Shown here: in pieces, positions 28,568-39,869 of the stretch
Numbering within the stretch: the stretch's first letter is position 1
Layout of the letters: each line of letters starts with the position of its first letter
Source of the DNA: Aquilaria yunnanensis
Taxonomy: Eukaryota; Streptophyta; Magnoliopsida; Malvales; Thymelaeaceae
NCBI GenBank assembly: GCA_039654915.1
Contig: CM077600.1
Span: 39,292,492-39,356,491 of the forward strand
Direction of reading: 5' to 3'
Length of the DNA stretch: 64,000 nucleotides
The notes under the pieces: generated by a model
Told to the model about the DNA's origin: nothing
Database searches by the model: none
What the model saw: only the letters and a program-made list of their open reading frames with translations
Position numbers and translations under genes: made by a program

Positions 28568-30011
28568 GGTAAATTGTGTTTTTACCTAGCTTATTTTTGT
28601 TTGTCATAAATGAATATATGAATTTAAGATTGTCCCATCAAAGTTACTTACCTAATTTTGCGTTTCCCTAATTGGATATTTTCTATCAATCTCAGTGTTA
28701 AGTTGAGCGGAAATGCTAATATGACATTAATTAATATTAAAATAAATCTTAAAATAACATTTCTGTCCTTTAACTTTTATCATCAACAATTCTAAACTTT
28801 AAACTTCTAAATCTACTGTTTATACTCTCTCCACCAAATCTGTTCCTCCATCAACAGATGTTTATCATCGGTACAAACTAGACCAAAAGAATGATGTTTA
28901 GAACTCACGCATAGGCTGATAATATGACATTCCAACCAACTTAATTGATAGCATATATGGCCTCCCCTAATCGGCCGCAATTGGAGTAGAAGCATAGCAA
29001 CGATGTGGCAACAAAATGATAGTAATCACGTATGAGAAATTTGAGCACATGCACATGGAGGGCTCTGCCATGGCACACCCATGATATGGCCCTGCAAGCT
29101 TTGAACATAGATGGGCGCATGTAACAATTCGGTCCAATTCTCCCATAACAAAAACACTTCTATTATAGAGAACAAAAGCTAGATGGGTCTAGTTTTTGTG
29201 GTGAATCATGAGCGAGGAAATCAAGGTGTTGAAAAGAAAAAATGTTGGGTTAGGAATTTAGTCAAATATCTAGAGTGTGTAAGATGAAGCTATGAGGGAA
29301 TAGAAATGGAGAAGCTTGCTAAGAGTGTAGATGTGGAGAAGGAGACATGTGGTGATCGTTTGGACATGGGCTTGCTTGATTGAGCAGAGGTTGTAGCCCT
29401 TCTTCATCATCCATTGCCTCCTCGCTCTCATTTTCCTCTCCCTCCCCGTCTTCCTCCTCCATAAAGTTGCCAACCTCACCACCGAATTGAAGACCGTTGC
29501 CTACCACAACCTCCACCCCACTCTTGGCATGTCTTCCAACCTAAACCTTTCCACCTACCTGCCATACTCATGGCCTCAAGATCCTACAGTGCTCGTCTCC
29601 CATGCTGATATGCTCCTACTATTCCTTCCTCTGATCGGCTCCAACTTATGAATGAAAAAGACCATGGGCGTGGTGAAGGTTCCCTCAAGGAAGGGAGGGG
29701 CAATGCAAAGGATGCTAGGGAGAAGATGAAAGGGTAGGAGGAGGAAGAGGTGGTGGTGGTTGATAGGAAAAGTTAAGGTTTAAAATTTTTTATGAGAAAA
29801 CTTAGAGGACTGTAAGTATTTTTTTAAGATTTATTTTAATATTAATTTATCTCATATCAACATTATTCATACAGCTTATTGTTGAAATTGACGGAAAGTA
29901 CCCAATTAGAACACACAATATGAGATTAAGTACTTTAATAGGATAATCTTAAACTCAGGTACCCATTTAAGACATTAAAATAAGTTAGGTGACCGTGCTT
30001 AGAGTTTACCC
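28568..30011. mobile_element. probable MULE with about 180-bp TIRs and passenger DNA, about 1.44 kb
   Basis: The left arm (28568 to about 28755, starting GGTAAATTGTGTTTTTACCT) is matched by the reverse complement of the right arm (about 29815-30011, starting GGGTAAACTCTAAGCACGGT). The clearest stretch is ATTAATATTAAAATAAATCT, present in both arms. The flanking A-rich 9-mers agree at 8 of 9 positions but are too simple to be convincing as a TSD. The interior (about 28800-29780) has non-repetitive, moderately GC-rich DNA with short frames (for example 29319-29516 minus, Glu-rich) that I do not recognise; captured host sequence is possible. Confidence 0.65.
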
Positions 30012-30672
30012 AAAAGAAAAATTAAATTTATGTTCTTTTTCTATTAAAAAAAAGGTATGTTCTTTTTTTTAAAAAAAACTCATTAATTCAAAGAAACTTT
30101 TCCATCAATTTCATTAAAAAAAAATTAAACTTTTTTATTAACTTATTTTAAAATTATTTTTTACACTAAAGAGGGAATTTTGTGAGAAAGAGTTAAAAAA
30201 GAAAATAAGGATTTTTTTTTTGTTTTGGCAAGATTTAGAGCTCTTTTTTTTTTTCAGTTCACAAGGGCTGGCTGTAAGAAATAGGACATTGGAAATTGAA
30301 AATTCAAAAAATTTCATTTCAGCGGGCTTAGTGGCGCTGGAAAACATTTTGATTATTTGCCAAAGAATTTCTAACGCACAAGGCCACTGGAAAACGATAA
30401 CTATTAAAATTTTATCTTTTACGTATTTAAATACCGTGAAGAAAAAAAAGTGAATTGATTTTTACGACATACAGTTGGGAAAAAAATTAGTTGTAAACAT
30501 AATTACGTACAAAAGAATTAAAAAATTAATTTCTGATGGATATCTACCAGATTTGATTGCTTCGAAGCACATAAATTCTAACGACTATTAGCTGTTGAAA
30601 AACATCCGTAAAACAATGCAATGTGGTTTTAATAGTGGTTGCATAACGGGAATCCACCAATTACTTAGGATA
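30012..30672. other. AT-rich intergenic DNA, nothing recognised
   Basis: Long A and T runs between two MULE-like elements. The frame at 30220-30453 is low-complexity. No gene or transposon ends found. Confidence 0.4.
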
Positions 30673-31799
30673 GGGTTAAGTGTATCCGTGACCCATAACC
30701 TTTAATTATTGTTATATTTTAGACTCTAATCTTAATTTATTGTAAATAAAATTTCTAATCTCATTTAAGTATTACATTTTGAACCTTTTTGAGGAATTAA
30801 GTTGGACGGAAAAAAAGTTAAAAACTAGCATTAACCCTTGAAAATTTTGTTTTTGCCTTAGAAAACCCACCACATTCACGCTCTTCCCTGGCCACCACCA
30901 TTCATGAAAGTCACCTAAGGAGGACTTGGTTTTGTTGTATTAAGGCTGGAGAACAGTAGCCCTGTGGTTTGAGGCCTTGGTTTCACATTATTTTGTTGAA
31001 TTTTCAATTTGAAACAAATATGGGTTTCTAAAATTGTTCATGAACTCCAACTTTGATTTTGAAATTAAATGTTGTATATATGCAAAATTTATGAGAATGA
31101 ATGGTTTTTTTGTGTACAATGGCCTTCGGGAAGTAAAACCCCTATTGTTTCATTGTCGTTTGACGGCATTTGCATCAGCTAGAAGCATCACAACGATGGT
31201 CATGATTTGGAGAAAGGCCATCGACCTAAATGATGGCAGCTAGCCACGGGGACAATACTGTTAAGGTCCCTAGTTCTTTGGAGGCCTTGTTGCCTCAACT
31301 ACTAGCGGTGGAATGCCCTGGCAAGGGCTACGGTTGCTGGCGACGTTTGGCACTCCTGTTGTAGTGTGACGCAAAGGCAGAGGCGTGTCATGATGAACAA
31401 TTTTATAAATCAAAATATGATTCGAACAAAAAATTAAACCAAACCAAGTGAACAAATCATAGGGCTATTGTTATATAGCCTTAAAACTACAAAACTGAGC
31501 CATTCATTGATGACTTTCATGAACAACGATGGCAGGAAAGGAATGTGAGTATGACAGATTATAGGGATGGTTTAATCATTAGATGTGAAAGTTTCAAGTT
31601 TTCTAAGGCAAAAATAAAGTTTTTAGGGTTAAATGTAGTTTTTAATTTTTTTTTTCTATTTAACTTAATGTCTCAAATTAACAGAATGTCTAAAATGGAA
31701 TACTTAAATGGGGTTAGGGGCTTTGTGTGCAAGAAATTGAGGTTATGGTCCAAAATAAAACAACAATTAAATGTTAAAAATCACATATGCAATTAACCC
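30673..31799. mobile_element. MULE-like element with about 190-bp TIRs, about 1.13 kb
   Basis: Left end GGGTTAAGTGTATCCGTGAC and reverse-complemented right end GGGTTAATTGCATATGTGAT start imperfect TIRs that can be followed for about 190 bases (both arms share CCATAACCT, CATTTAAGTATT and TTTTTGCCTTAGAAAAC). The flanks ACTTAGGATA and ATTTAGAGTA agree at 7 of 10 positions, so the TSD is old or uncertain. The interior (about 30870-31530) is of mixed composition without a recognised gene. Confidence 0.68.
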
Positions 31800-32556
31800 A
31801 TTTAGAGTAGGATAATAAGTTTACTGGGCCATTGGGCCCAACTTGTTCTGGACAAAAAACTTGTTAATTAGCCTCTAACTGAAAAACACCTGTATCAAAT
31901 TAATGTTGAAATCTTCTTGACCTAATGAATCGTAATTAGAATTGAAATTGCTCAAGAAGATTGGTTTACGAATTACTCGATCGCTTGAAATTGGGCGGAT
32001 GAACAAATAAATGCGAGAGAGGGGATTAGAACTTAGCAGCTTTACTTAATTGTGATGATCGTGTTAGTTGGCATTTGGTAGTTAAGGCAAGTTAAAGCGC
32101 TGCTTCACAATTTTGGGAGGAGAAATGAAAGGAAGGGAAAAGAAAAATCCAATTCAGAACGTAGAGAGTATTATCAATTTATCACCACGGCCTGGCCTGA
32201 CCTAAAATTTGTCTATCCATACCTACATGAATAAGGCGAAGGCATTTTCAGCCGCAGAGCAGGAGGCTGGCTGATCATGTGATCCTCCTGTCCCCCCAGT
32301 CGCGCCTCCGCTCAGTCTACTTCTTCTTCTGCCATTTCTGCTTCAAATTTAATAATAAAGCGAAGCTCTTGTGTTTTATTCTATTGGACTGGATGTGCAA
32401 TTGAATGATCCCACAAAAAACACCAAACCTAACTGATAAAAAAATAAACTTGCTTATCCATCTGTTGGCTCGATAACATAATATTCTTTTTTTCTCATGC
32501 TTAGTGAAAAGCGGAATTATGTAAAGTGAAGCAGGATCAGGATGTAGTATAAATTA
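31800..32556. other. intergenic, no gene seen
   Basis: Unique-looking AT-rich DNA with a slightly GC-rich pocket at about 32240-32330. No supported open frame or element ends. Confidence 0.4.
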
Positions 32557-32913
32557 TTCCGTCCATCCCAACCTATTTATTGTCATCATCTAGGGAAAAA
32601 TTCATGATTTAAGAAAATTATAATAAATACAGTATCTTGTAATTCAAAATAAATGTTGTATCAATCTTATCACTATTTAATATTTTCATGTCCTTGTTAT
32701 TTGACCTTTTTAATTAAGATATTAAATTAAGAATACAATAGTCGAAACACTAAACAAAAGAGTGAAAAACAAAATTTAGAAATATAGATAAATAATTTGG
32801 AATGATTTGAGTATGTACTAAGATGAAGTTTCTTTTTAAGTTGTACTCTATCTTATAATGATTTTCTGAGTGGTTAAACAAAAAAAGGTAAAAGATGAAC
32901 TTGGTGGACCGAG
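32557..32913. mobile_element. Stowaway-like MITE, about 357 bp
   Basis: Left end TTCCGTCCATCCCAACC after TA (32555-32556); right end, reverse-complemented, CTCGGTCCACCAAG before TA (32914-32915). This resembles the plant Stowaway consensus CTCCCTCCGT with TA target duplication. The internal part is AT-rich with no coding capacity. Confidence 0.6.
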
Positions 32914-33539
32914 TATTTACACGCATATGCGGTAATAATACTTCCATTCCATACCGTTCACACACATTTAATTAACCATCATTAATAGATCTATAAACCA
33001 GCTGCTAGCAAATTGAAATGGCTAAAATGCGCTTAGGTGATATAGCTGTAGATCACTCTTATCCAACCATCAACTAATTTAGAATAATAACGTCCGTACG
33101 ATATATATAGATTCCGCAGCCTAATAGCCTGATTAGGCCCTAATTAAGCTTGATCGCTGATATTGCAAGCAAAGCAAACTAGTAGTAATTTATTCACATA
33201 AATCACACCTTTTATACTTCTGCTTTAATTGCAACTTGTCTAATCCACTCTCTCACCCTAAACATATATATACATACATTGATTATTTTATATGTATATG
33301 CTAATTAGTAGTAGTTGCTCCATCATTTAATTTGCTTCTAAAACATTTAATTTATATGTGTGTGTGTGTGTGTGTGTGGATAAATAGGTTCATCTGTGAC
33401 ATGACATTCTTCAGGTTGAGGCAGCTCCTGTTGCTTCACTTGTAAAATTGATCACCCCAAAAAGGGAACTTTTAAAATTTCCTCCTGCATATAGAGCTAG
33501 TAATAGCCCAGCCTCTCTCTTCCTCTTCTCTACCAAAGA
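32914..33539. other. upstream region of the ZF-HD gene
   Basis: Probable promoter and 5' UTR. A (TG)n microsatellite lies at about 33357-33378 and a CT-rich leader (CCTCTCTCTTCCTCTTCTCT) directly before the ATG. ATATATATA (about 33099 and 33264) could serve as TATA elements but their spacing does not single one out. Confidence 0.4.
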
Positions 33540-34145
33540 ATGATCAGCATGAACTGCTGGAGCCCTCAAAGTGATCAAAGAGGGGTCGTATTAGGAAACG
33601 GAAATAATACTAGCCATGGCAATGGTAACTCTCATCTTTCGCCGCCAGTGGCGGTGCTCAAGAGGGCGGCCGCCGCCGCCAGGTACAGAGAGTGCCAGAA
33701 GAACCACGCGGCGGCACTCGGGGGGAACGCGACGGATGGGTGCGGCGAGTTCATGCCCGGTGGGGAGCGAGGCACCATCGAGGCCCTCAAGTGCTCGGCG
33801 TGTGGATGCCACCGCAACTTCCACCGCAAGGATCAGGCCGATGCCAAATACGACTGTCACGGGGCTGCATTGGGACACCACTACGCGTCCGAGACGACGG
33901 AGGAGAGAGCCACAAATGCTGTGGCAGTCGCAGCGGGGAGGGCGGGGAAGAGATTCCGGACGAAGTTCACGGCGGAGCAGAAGGAGAAGATGTGGAGATT
34001 CGCGGAGAAGGCAGGGTGGAAGATTCAGAAGGTGGAGGAGTCAGAGGTGGAAAGGTTGTGCCGAGAGATTGGGATCAAGAGGAGAGTCCTCAAGGTTTGG
34101 ATGCACAATAACAAACACTGCAAACCTCCGTTAGGCATTAGCTAG
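33540..34145 (+). CDS. zinc-finger homeodomain (ZF-HD) transcription factor
   Basis: Intronless, 201 aa, as is usual for plant ZF-HD genes. A nuclear DNA-binding protein that typically dimerises through its zinc finger. The Cys/His ZF-HD dimerisation domain spans about 48-97: [10 protein letters not shown], then [10 protein letters not shown], then [13 protein letters not shown], with the conserved Cys and His residues present. An Ala-rich linker (120-135) leads to the homeodomain at about 137-193: [15 protein letters not shown] (helix 1), [13 protein letters not shown] (helix 2) and the recognition helix [12 protein letters not shown], which has the ZF-HD-typical WMHNNK. The N-terminal 40 residues are Asn/Gly/Ser-rich. 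The start is the first ATG; MISMN gives a second Met three codons on. Which family member it is cannot be decided here, so no symbol is given. Confidence 0.95.
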   Translation: MISMNCWSPQSDQRGVVLGNGNNTSHGNGNSHLSPPVAVLKRAAAAARYRECQKNHAAALGGNATDGCGEFMPGGERGTIEALKCSACGCHRNFHRKDQADAKYDCHGAALGHHYASETTEERATNAVAVAAGRAGKRFRTKFTAEQKEKMWRFAEKAGWKIQKVEESEVERLCREIGIKRRVLKVWMHNNKHCKPPLGIS

Positions 34146-34657
34146 CTAGTTCCTACGTTCCTGCTTGTATATGTATGATCTTCTTTAATTGTTCCTTTTA
34201 AGTTCATGCAAATTAAAACTATTGACTCCCTCGCTCCTACAATAAAAACTTTTCATTCGCTTCTCCAGTTTCCTGTGTTTCAAAATATGTTACTACATTT
34301 TTTTCAAATGTGACTTTCCATTATAAAATATATGCTATTTAATAAAAAATGATTTATTGAGAGAAATATACCTGTTTTTCTACATACATTATTATTTTTA
34401 GATAACTAGCATTAACTATATTAGTTTTTTACTTTTGAGCCAGTTCGTTTTAACTAAAGTTAACTTAATTCAAAATGATTTTTTTTATTACATAAATTTT
34501 ACCTGTAACCAATGTTATTTGAAAGTTAATATTATATAAATATCATAATCCATTTAAAAGTAAATTTTAATGATGTTATTAAATTTTTCTAAATTTTCTA
34601 TTTCTAGGTATTAAAAAAGAAAAATTCATAAAAATTTAATAAGAATATAAAAATTAC
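34146..34657. other. 3' flank of the ZF-HD gene
   Basis: 3' UTR then AT-rich DNA with no gene. It ends at the TA (34656-34657) bordering the first large Stowaway-like element. Confidence 0.4.
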
Positions 34658-35487
34658 TCCATTCGTTCCACATTTTTAGCAACATTTTTATTTGGTACGC
34701 AAACCAAGGCAATCTACTGTTTGCCTCTTCTTTCCATTTTTGCCCTCCCTCTCTTCTTTTTTCCACCTGTTTCTGCCACCGCCTAAGTTGCTCATCGAAC
34801 CTCCTTCGCCCAACTTGCTCGCCGGACTTTTGATTTCCATTGCTTCATCGCCTACTTCCCTAATCGTGGCTAGACCTAAATTTTCACCGACTAGAGCTCA
34901 CCGCGTGAATCGCTCAATCCCGACTTGAGAACGGACGACGCCTGCAGATCAACTCAAAATCAAAGCTACTAGAGGCAGGGGAGGATGATGATCCGAACAG
35001 AAACCTCAAGAACCCATAGTGTGAATCGTTGATCTATCTTTGCCTCCCCATCATCACCGCTCTTAATCTACAGCCTCCTCGTCCATCATCCTTGATCTGC
35101 CGCCACCATCCATGATTGCACCATCATGTCCTTGGTCCGCTGCCTTTTTCGATGGCACCATCGCCTCCTTGATCAGCCGCCTTCCACCATCAATCAACCT
35201 AACGCCTCTTTCTCCGTCAACCCTCGAATCCATCGATTCATTGCCCCTGTTGCGTCGATCAGATGATGGCGAATAGACGATGGCAGAAGTAGAGGCGGAC
35301 AAGCAATGGTAGAGGCACAGGTGACCGAACCCGTAGATCGCACCAGAGGAAGAAAATGAGAGGAAGAGACGTCTAGAATGAGATTTTGAAATGTAAAAGT
35401 GAATGTGATATGAGGGTATAACAGTCATTTTACATTCTAAAATTTGCTAAAAAAAAGAAACAGTGCAAAGAATGTGGGACAGAGGAG
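34658..35487. mobile_element. large Stowaway/mariner-like element, copy 1 (830 bp)
   Basis: Starts CTCCATTCGTTCCACATTTT after TA (34656-34657) and ends with the complement of CTCCTCTGTCCCACATTCTT before TA (35488-35489). These are Stowaway-type TIRs with TA duplication. Its interior is GC-rich and resembles, in reverse orientation, that of the element at 36165. A minus-strand frame (35428-35063) encodes a peptide also found in the other copy (shared residues RGNESMDS, LIDGG, ADQGH). No transposase (DDE) motifs recognised. Confidence 0.8.
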
Positions 35488-35489
35488 TA

Positions 35490-36162
35490 TTAATTTAAAT
35501 GTATGCTAGACATTTTTAAGTAATTTCAACATCTCTAGTATTTTTTTTTAAATTAATAGATATTTTATAATATTACTTTTTCATTTCTATAGATACATTT
35601 TCCTCTCTATAAATGCAAATCAGTATTTTTTAAATTTCAATTCATTGCAAAAAAATATCAAAACTTTTGAAATTACTAAAACATAACTAGCATACAATTT
35701 AAATTAAGGTCCCATAAGTTATTGGCAGAAAATGTAAATAAAATAGGGAGTAAAATGTAAGTTTTTTAAAATAAAGAGAGCATAGTGTAGGTTTCTGTAA
35801 TTTTTTTCTTCTTTCAAAATTCAATCAAATTTGACTTTTATATCATGTCATCAAAAGTAAGGGTTAAATCGTTTTCACTTAAAATAGAACAATTTAACAT
35901 ATTTTTTCTATTTTTTATTCAAAACTAATAATATCATTTAAAAGTTAAGTGACATATATGATTAAATAATATTTTTATAATGTAATTAAGTTTTTTTCTT
36001 TTTTTTTTCTTATGTTCAGTAAATAAAAAAGTGGACCGACTTTAAACTCGGGTAGGAACAAGTAACAACCGCTATGATCAAGAATGTGATGCTGCTGGAG
36101 AAATTATGTTAAATTCACATTTATATGTTATAAATTTCTACTATCGAAAAACATGTCATAAA
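35490..36162. other. AT-rich spacer between the inverted element copies
   Basis: About 670 bases, very AT-rich, without a gene or recognised element ends. It would be the loop of the inverted repeat formed by the two flanking copies. Confidence 0.5.
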
Positions 36163-36164
36163 TA

Positions 36165-37024
36165 CTCCATCTGTCTCACATTCTTTGCACCGTATTCTTT
36201 TTTGAGCCGTCTCAAATTCTTTGCATTATTTTTTTTTTTTGGCAAATTTTAGAATACAAAATGACTGTTATAACCTCATATCACATTCACTTTTATATTT
36301 CAAAATCTCATTCCAGATGTCTCTTCCTCTCCTTTTCTTCTTCCGATGCGATCTACGGGTTCGATCGCCTCCGCCTCCGCTTCCACCATTTTTCGTTCGC
36401 CATCGTCCGATCGACGCGACAGGGGCAATGAATCAATGGATTCCAAGGCCGACGTAGAAAGAGGCGTCGGGCTGATTGATGGTGGAAAGCGGCGGATCAA
36501 GGAGGAGATGGTGCCATCGAGAAAGACGGCAGACCAAGGACACAATGGTGCGATCGTGGATGGCGGCAGCAGGTCGAGGATGAAAAATGGGGAGGTTGCA
36601 AATTGAGAGCAGTGATGATGGGGAGGCAAAGGTAGATCAACGATTCACACTATGGGTTCTTGAGCTTTCTATTTGGATCGTCATCCTTCCCCGCCTCCAG
36701 TAGCTCTGATTTTGAGTCTATCTGCAGGCGTGTCATCCATTCTCAAGTCAAGATCCAGCAATTCGCGCGGTGGGCTCTAGTCAGTGAAAATTTAGGTCTA
36801 ACCACGGTTAGGGAAATAGGCAACGGAGTAATGGGAATCATAGGTTCGGCGAGCAGGCTGGGTGGAGGAGGTTCAGTGAGCAACTTAGGTGGCGGCAAAA
36901 ACAAGCATTAGCAGATGAAAAGAGAAAGAGATGGAGGGCAAAAATGAAAAGAAAAGGCAAACATTAGCTTGCCTTGATTTGCGTGCCAAAAAAAAATGTT
37001 GCTAAAAATGTGGGACGAATGGAG
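36165..37024. mobile_element. large Stowaway/mariner-like element, copy 2, inverted (860 bp)
   Basis: Bounded by TA at 36163-36164 and 37025-37026. The left end CTCCATCTGTCTCACATTCT corresponds to the right end of copy 1, and the right end corresponds to copy 1's left end, so the copies are inverted. A plus-strand frame (36346-36606) matches copy 1's minus-strand frame in RGNESMDS, DGG, MVPS, ADQGH and RSRM. The interior is GC-rich against AT-rich flanks. Confidence 0.8.
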
Positions 37025-37325
37025 TATATAATAAATTATTAAAAACATACAAATATAACCTTATATTTAAGTTTATAAAAAGTAATTAGTTACTATATAT
37101 CATTTAAATGCATATATAATAGGAATATTACACTATAATACAATAATAATAATAATATGCATTTGCAATTTTGTATTACCGTTAGAATAATAATATAATC
37201 CAATACAAGATGTTACAAAGGTTAAGGGAGGAAAATAAAAGCCCAGTTCGTTTTAAGTTAATACAAGTGGTTTAATGTGTTATTGGGTGTGGGTATGTAA
37301 ACTAGTTCCAAATTGCCCTTGAAGT

Positions 37326-37904
37326 TAGGGATGGCAACGGGGTGAATCGGGCGCGGAGCCACCGTACCCGCCACCCGCCCGCAAAGCTTGACGGATTAGA
37401 AATGACGCCTGTGCCCGCCACCCGCGGGTCACGAGCATCCTACGAATTATCCACCAACAAATTGAGTCAGCCGCAGCAATAGATCGACGGTCGGAGCAGC
37501 GTGAGTCGGCATGGCAGGGGAATGGTAGAGGGGAATGGCAGAGGAGCGAAAACGAGGGAGCATAAATTTGGGCAGACGAAACAGGCGAAGAAAAAACAGA
37601 TGATGGTTAAAAATTAAGGAATAAGCGGCGATGGCAGGAGGTTTTAGAGTTATATGGTTGTTAAATTACACTTTAGTCATTTGACTTATTTATTTGTTTC
37701 ATTTTAGTCTTTTATTTTGACAAGTTACATAAGTCATGAACAAACAAAGGAAAATTGTGGCGAGTTGCGGGTGTGATGGATTTACCCATGGATTCATATC
37801 AAAATCCATGACGGGTACATGGGTGCAATTTTTTTCAAATATCCGCAATCCGTGGGTCGGGTATCCTCGAGTTGCGGATTTTACCCTACCTATTGCCATC
37901 CCTA
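37326..37904. mobile_element. non-autonomous hAT-type element, 579 bp
   Basis: The ends TAGGGATGGCAA and its complement TTGCCATCCCTA form a perfect 12-bp TIR, flanked by a perfect 8-bp TSD CTTGAAGT (37318-37325 and 37905-37912). Subterminal CCCGCCACCCGC and CGGGT motifs are usual for this hAT group. No transposase frame. Confidence 0.9.
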
Positions 37905-37912
37905 CTTGAAGT

Positions 37913-38100
37913 TGGCCCAATTTACAGGTAGCAAGTCACCCATCATGCTTAACTCTCTTTCTCCGCAAGCCGCTGCCCAACAACTAAACCCAATTCACCC
38001 TCCTAGCTTCCAGTGACCTTAGCGTCCACCGCTTCACTGCCTCTGCCGCTACCCTTCCAGATCTCTGACAAGGTCGAGGGTGACTGTAATTGATTACAAT
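37913..38100. other. short intergenic stretch
   Basis: Moderately GC-rich DNA without a supported frame, leading into the minisatellite. Confidence 0.3.
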
Positions 38101-38402
38101 CATAGAATGAAGGGCTTGATCAGAAAGGCGCAATCTGGAGGTCGGACGGAAGCAGAAGGGTGTGATCAGAAGGCGTGATTGGAAGGCACAATCAGAAAGG
38201 CGCGATTGGGGCACAATCGAAAGGCGTAATTGGAAAGGTGCAATTAGAAAGGCGTAATCGAAAAGGCATGTTGGGGAGGTCAGACGAAACCGATTAGGTG
38301 CAATTAGAAGGTGTGATCGAGGGCACAATCGGAAAGGCGAGATCGGAAAGGTGACATCAGAAGGCGTGATCAAAAAGGCGCAATTGGAAGTCTACAATTG
38401 GA
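38101..38402. repeat. degenerate minisatellite (unit about 15-17 bp)
   Basis: Repeated variants of a unit like AGAAAGGCGTAATCG or GGAAGGCACAATC run head to tail for about 300 bases. The open minus-strand frame across it (37984-38373) is a product of the repeat and is not called a gene. Confidence 0.8.
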
Positions 38403-38649
38403 AGGGCGTGACTAGGAGAATTTTGCGGTTGTGGGGCGGTAGATGTGGAAAATTGGCGATGGATTTTCCAAGGGTATAAAGGCGTAAATAAAGGCAACTT
38501 CAAGGAGGATTTTGTATTTGTTTTAAAATTGAGACCATTTAACATGTTAACTCAAGTCTATTAAATGCAAACAAACAGACAATAAGGATTGGATGGGGTT
38601 TTTGTCTTTAAAGAGACTTGAATCCTGGCCTGCAACTCTAGTGCACCTT

Positions 38650-38860
38650 GAAGTGGACATTAGACCAAATATTCAAGTGCAAGTATAGGTTAATATAAAA
38701 AATGTGTATTCACGAATTTCAAAGATACACTTTGATTCTTGGGTTCAATTATGTGAAGTGGACATTAGACCAAATATTCAGGTGCAAGTATAGGTTATTA
38801 TAAAAAATATGTATTCATGAATTTCAAATATACACTTTAATGCTTGGATTCAGTCATGTT
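38650..38860. repeat. 105-bp tandem duplication
   Basis: GAAGTGGACATTAGACCAAA occurs at 38650 and 38755. The two head-to-tail units of about 105 bases differ at a modest number of positions (for example TTCAAGTGC versus TTCAGGTGC). Confidence 0.88.
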
Positions 38861-38942
38861 ATTACGGTGCAAATATATTTGAGCTTCAGTTGTGCTCCCT
38901 TTCCAAATTGTGCTCTAGTCAATACCAAAAAAATAAAAACTA

Positions 38943-39186
38943 CTCCATCCGTTTTATAAAAAAAAAAACTGATCATTTTACTATTTATAACCATTAATTT
39001 ATTAATTTATTTTTTAAAAATTTTATTATAAAAATATAAATATTTTATATGAAAATGAAATTTTAAAAATTATATTTTCTAAATAAAATTTTTAAGGATT
39101 TTTTTCAATATATAATATATTCAAGTTAAACTTCAATAAAACAAGAATAAAAAAATAAAAAAGTAAATTAATACAAAACGGATGAG
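38943..39186. mobile_element. Stowaway-like MITE, about 244 bp
   Basis: Starts CTCCATCCGTTTTATAAA after TA (38941-38942) and ends ACAAAACGGATGAG. The right border reads CA rather than TA. The interior is extremely AT-rich, as usual for this family. Confidence 0.72.
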
Positions 39187-39634
39187 CACTTATTTTTATA
39201 GCCCGAGTCACTTGCGATTGTGTTCTCGTAGGTACCCACGCCGAAGCTTAATTCGACCCAGCCTAATGGACCAGCTGTTTGCACGCATCATCAAGTAAAC
39301 ATATGTGCTTATTTGTTTTATATGGATTTGAGAATAATGAATGAATGGAGAAATCTTGACGAAGAAGCTAATTTTTCTAGCGAAAATATGAAACGTACTT
39401 CCTTTTTCACGTTTTGTTGATCATTAGGAAGTGTTAAGTGACGATCGGGCTTAGGATACTTTAATTATATGGATGATTAGGGGCTTAAATCATGCTGAGC
39501 TTAGGCACTAACTATTGCAGCTTAATCTCATGATGCTTTCGCAATACAAAAGTGGTTTAAATGGTCGGTCGATCATAGATTGCTGGACGGCTAATAGATT
39601 TCTTAGCTTAATGGTAGGGTTTGGAAAAATATTA
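39187..39634. other. intergenic between two MITEs, no gene seen
   Basis: Unique-looking DNA with no supported frame or repeat. Confidence 0.35.
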
Positions 39635-39867
39635 CCACATTCGTCTCATAAAGTTTGTCCTCTTTACTATTTACAGTAATTAATTCATAATTTTTTTAAA
39701 TTTTTTTTATATAAATATAAACTTTTTATATGAAAGTAGTACCTTCAAGACTAGTTTATAAATATATATTTTTAAAAAAATTTACAATATAAATTAATAT
39801 GAATATATTTAAGTCAAATTTTAATAAAAAAAATGTAAAAGGGTCAACCTTCATAAAACGGATAAGG
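39635..39867. mobile_element. Stowaway-like MITE, about 233 bp
   Basis: TA borders at 39633-39634 and 39868-39869. Left end CCACATTCGTCTCATAAAG and reverse-complemented right end CCTTATCCGTTTTATGAAG are similar over about 30 bases. AT-rich interior, no frame. Confidence 0.65.
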
Positions 39868-39869
39868 TA

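Noticed and set aside
33591..34134. Long frames in other phases over the ZF-HD gene
   Set aside because: GC-rich coding DNA produces shadows; only the 33540 frame has the zinc finger and homeodomain.
37984..38373. 129-codon minus-strand frame
   Set aside because: It is a product of the minisatellite; the protein is a repeated low-complexity string.
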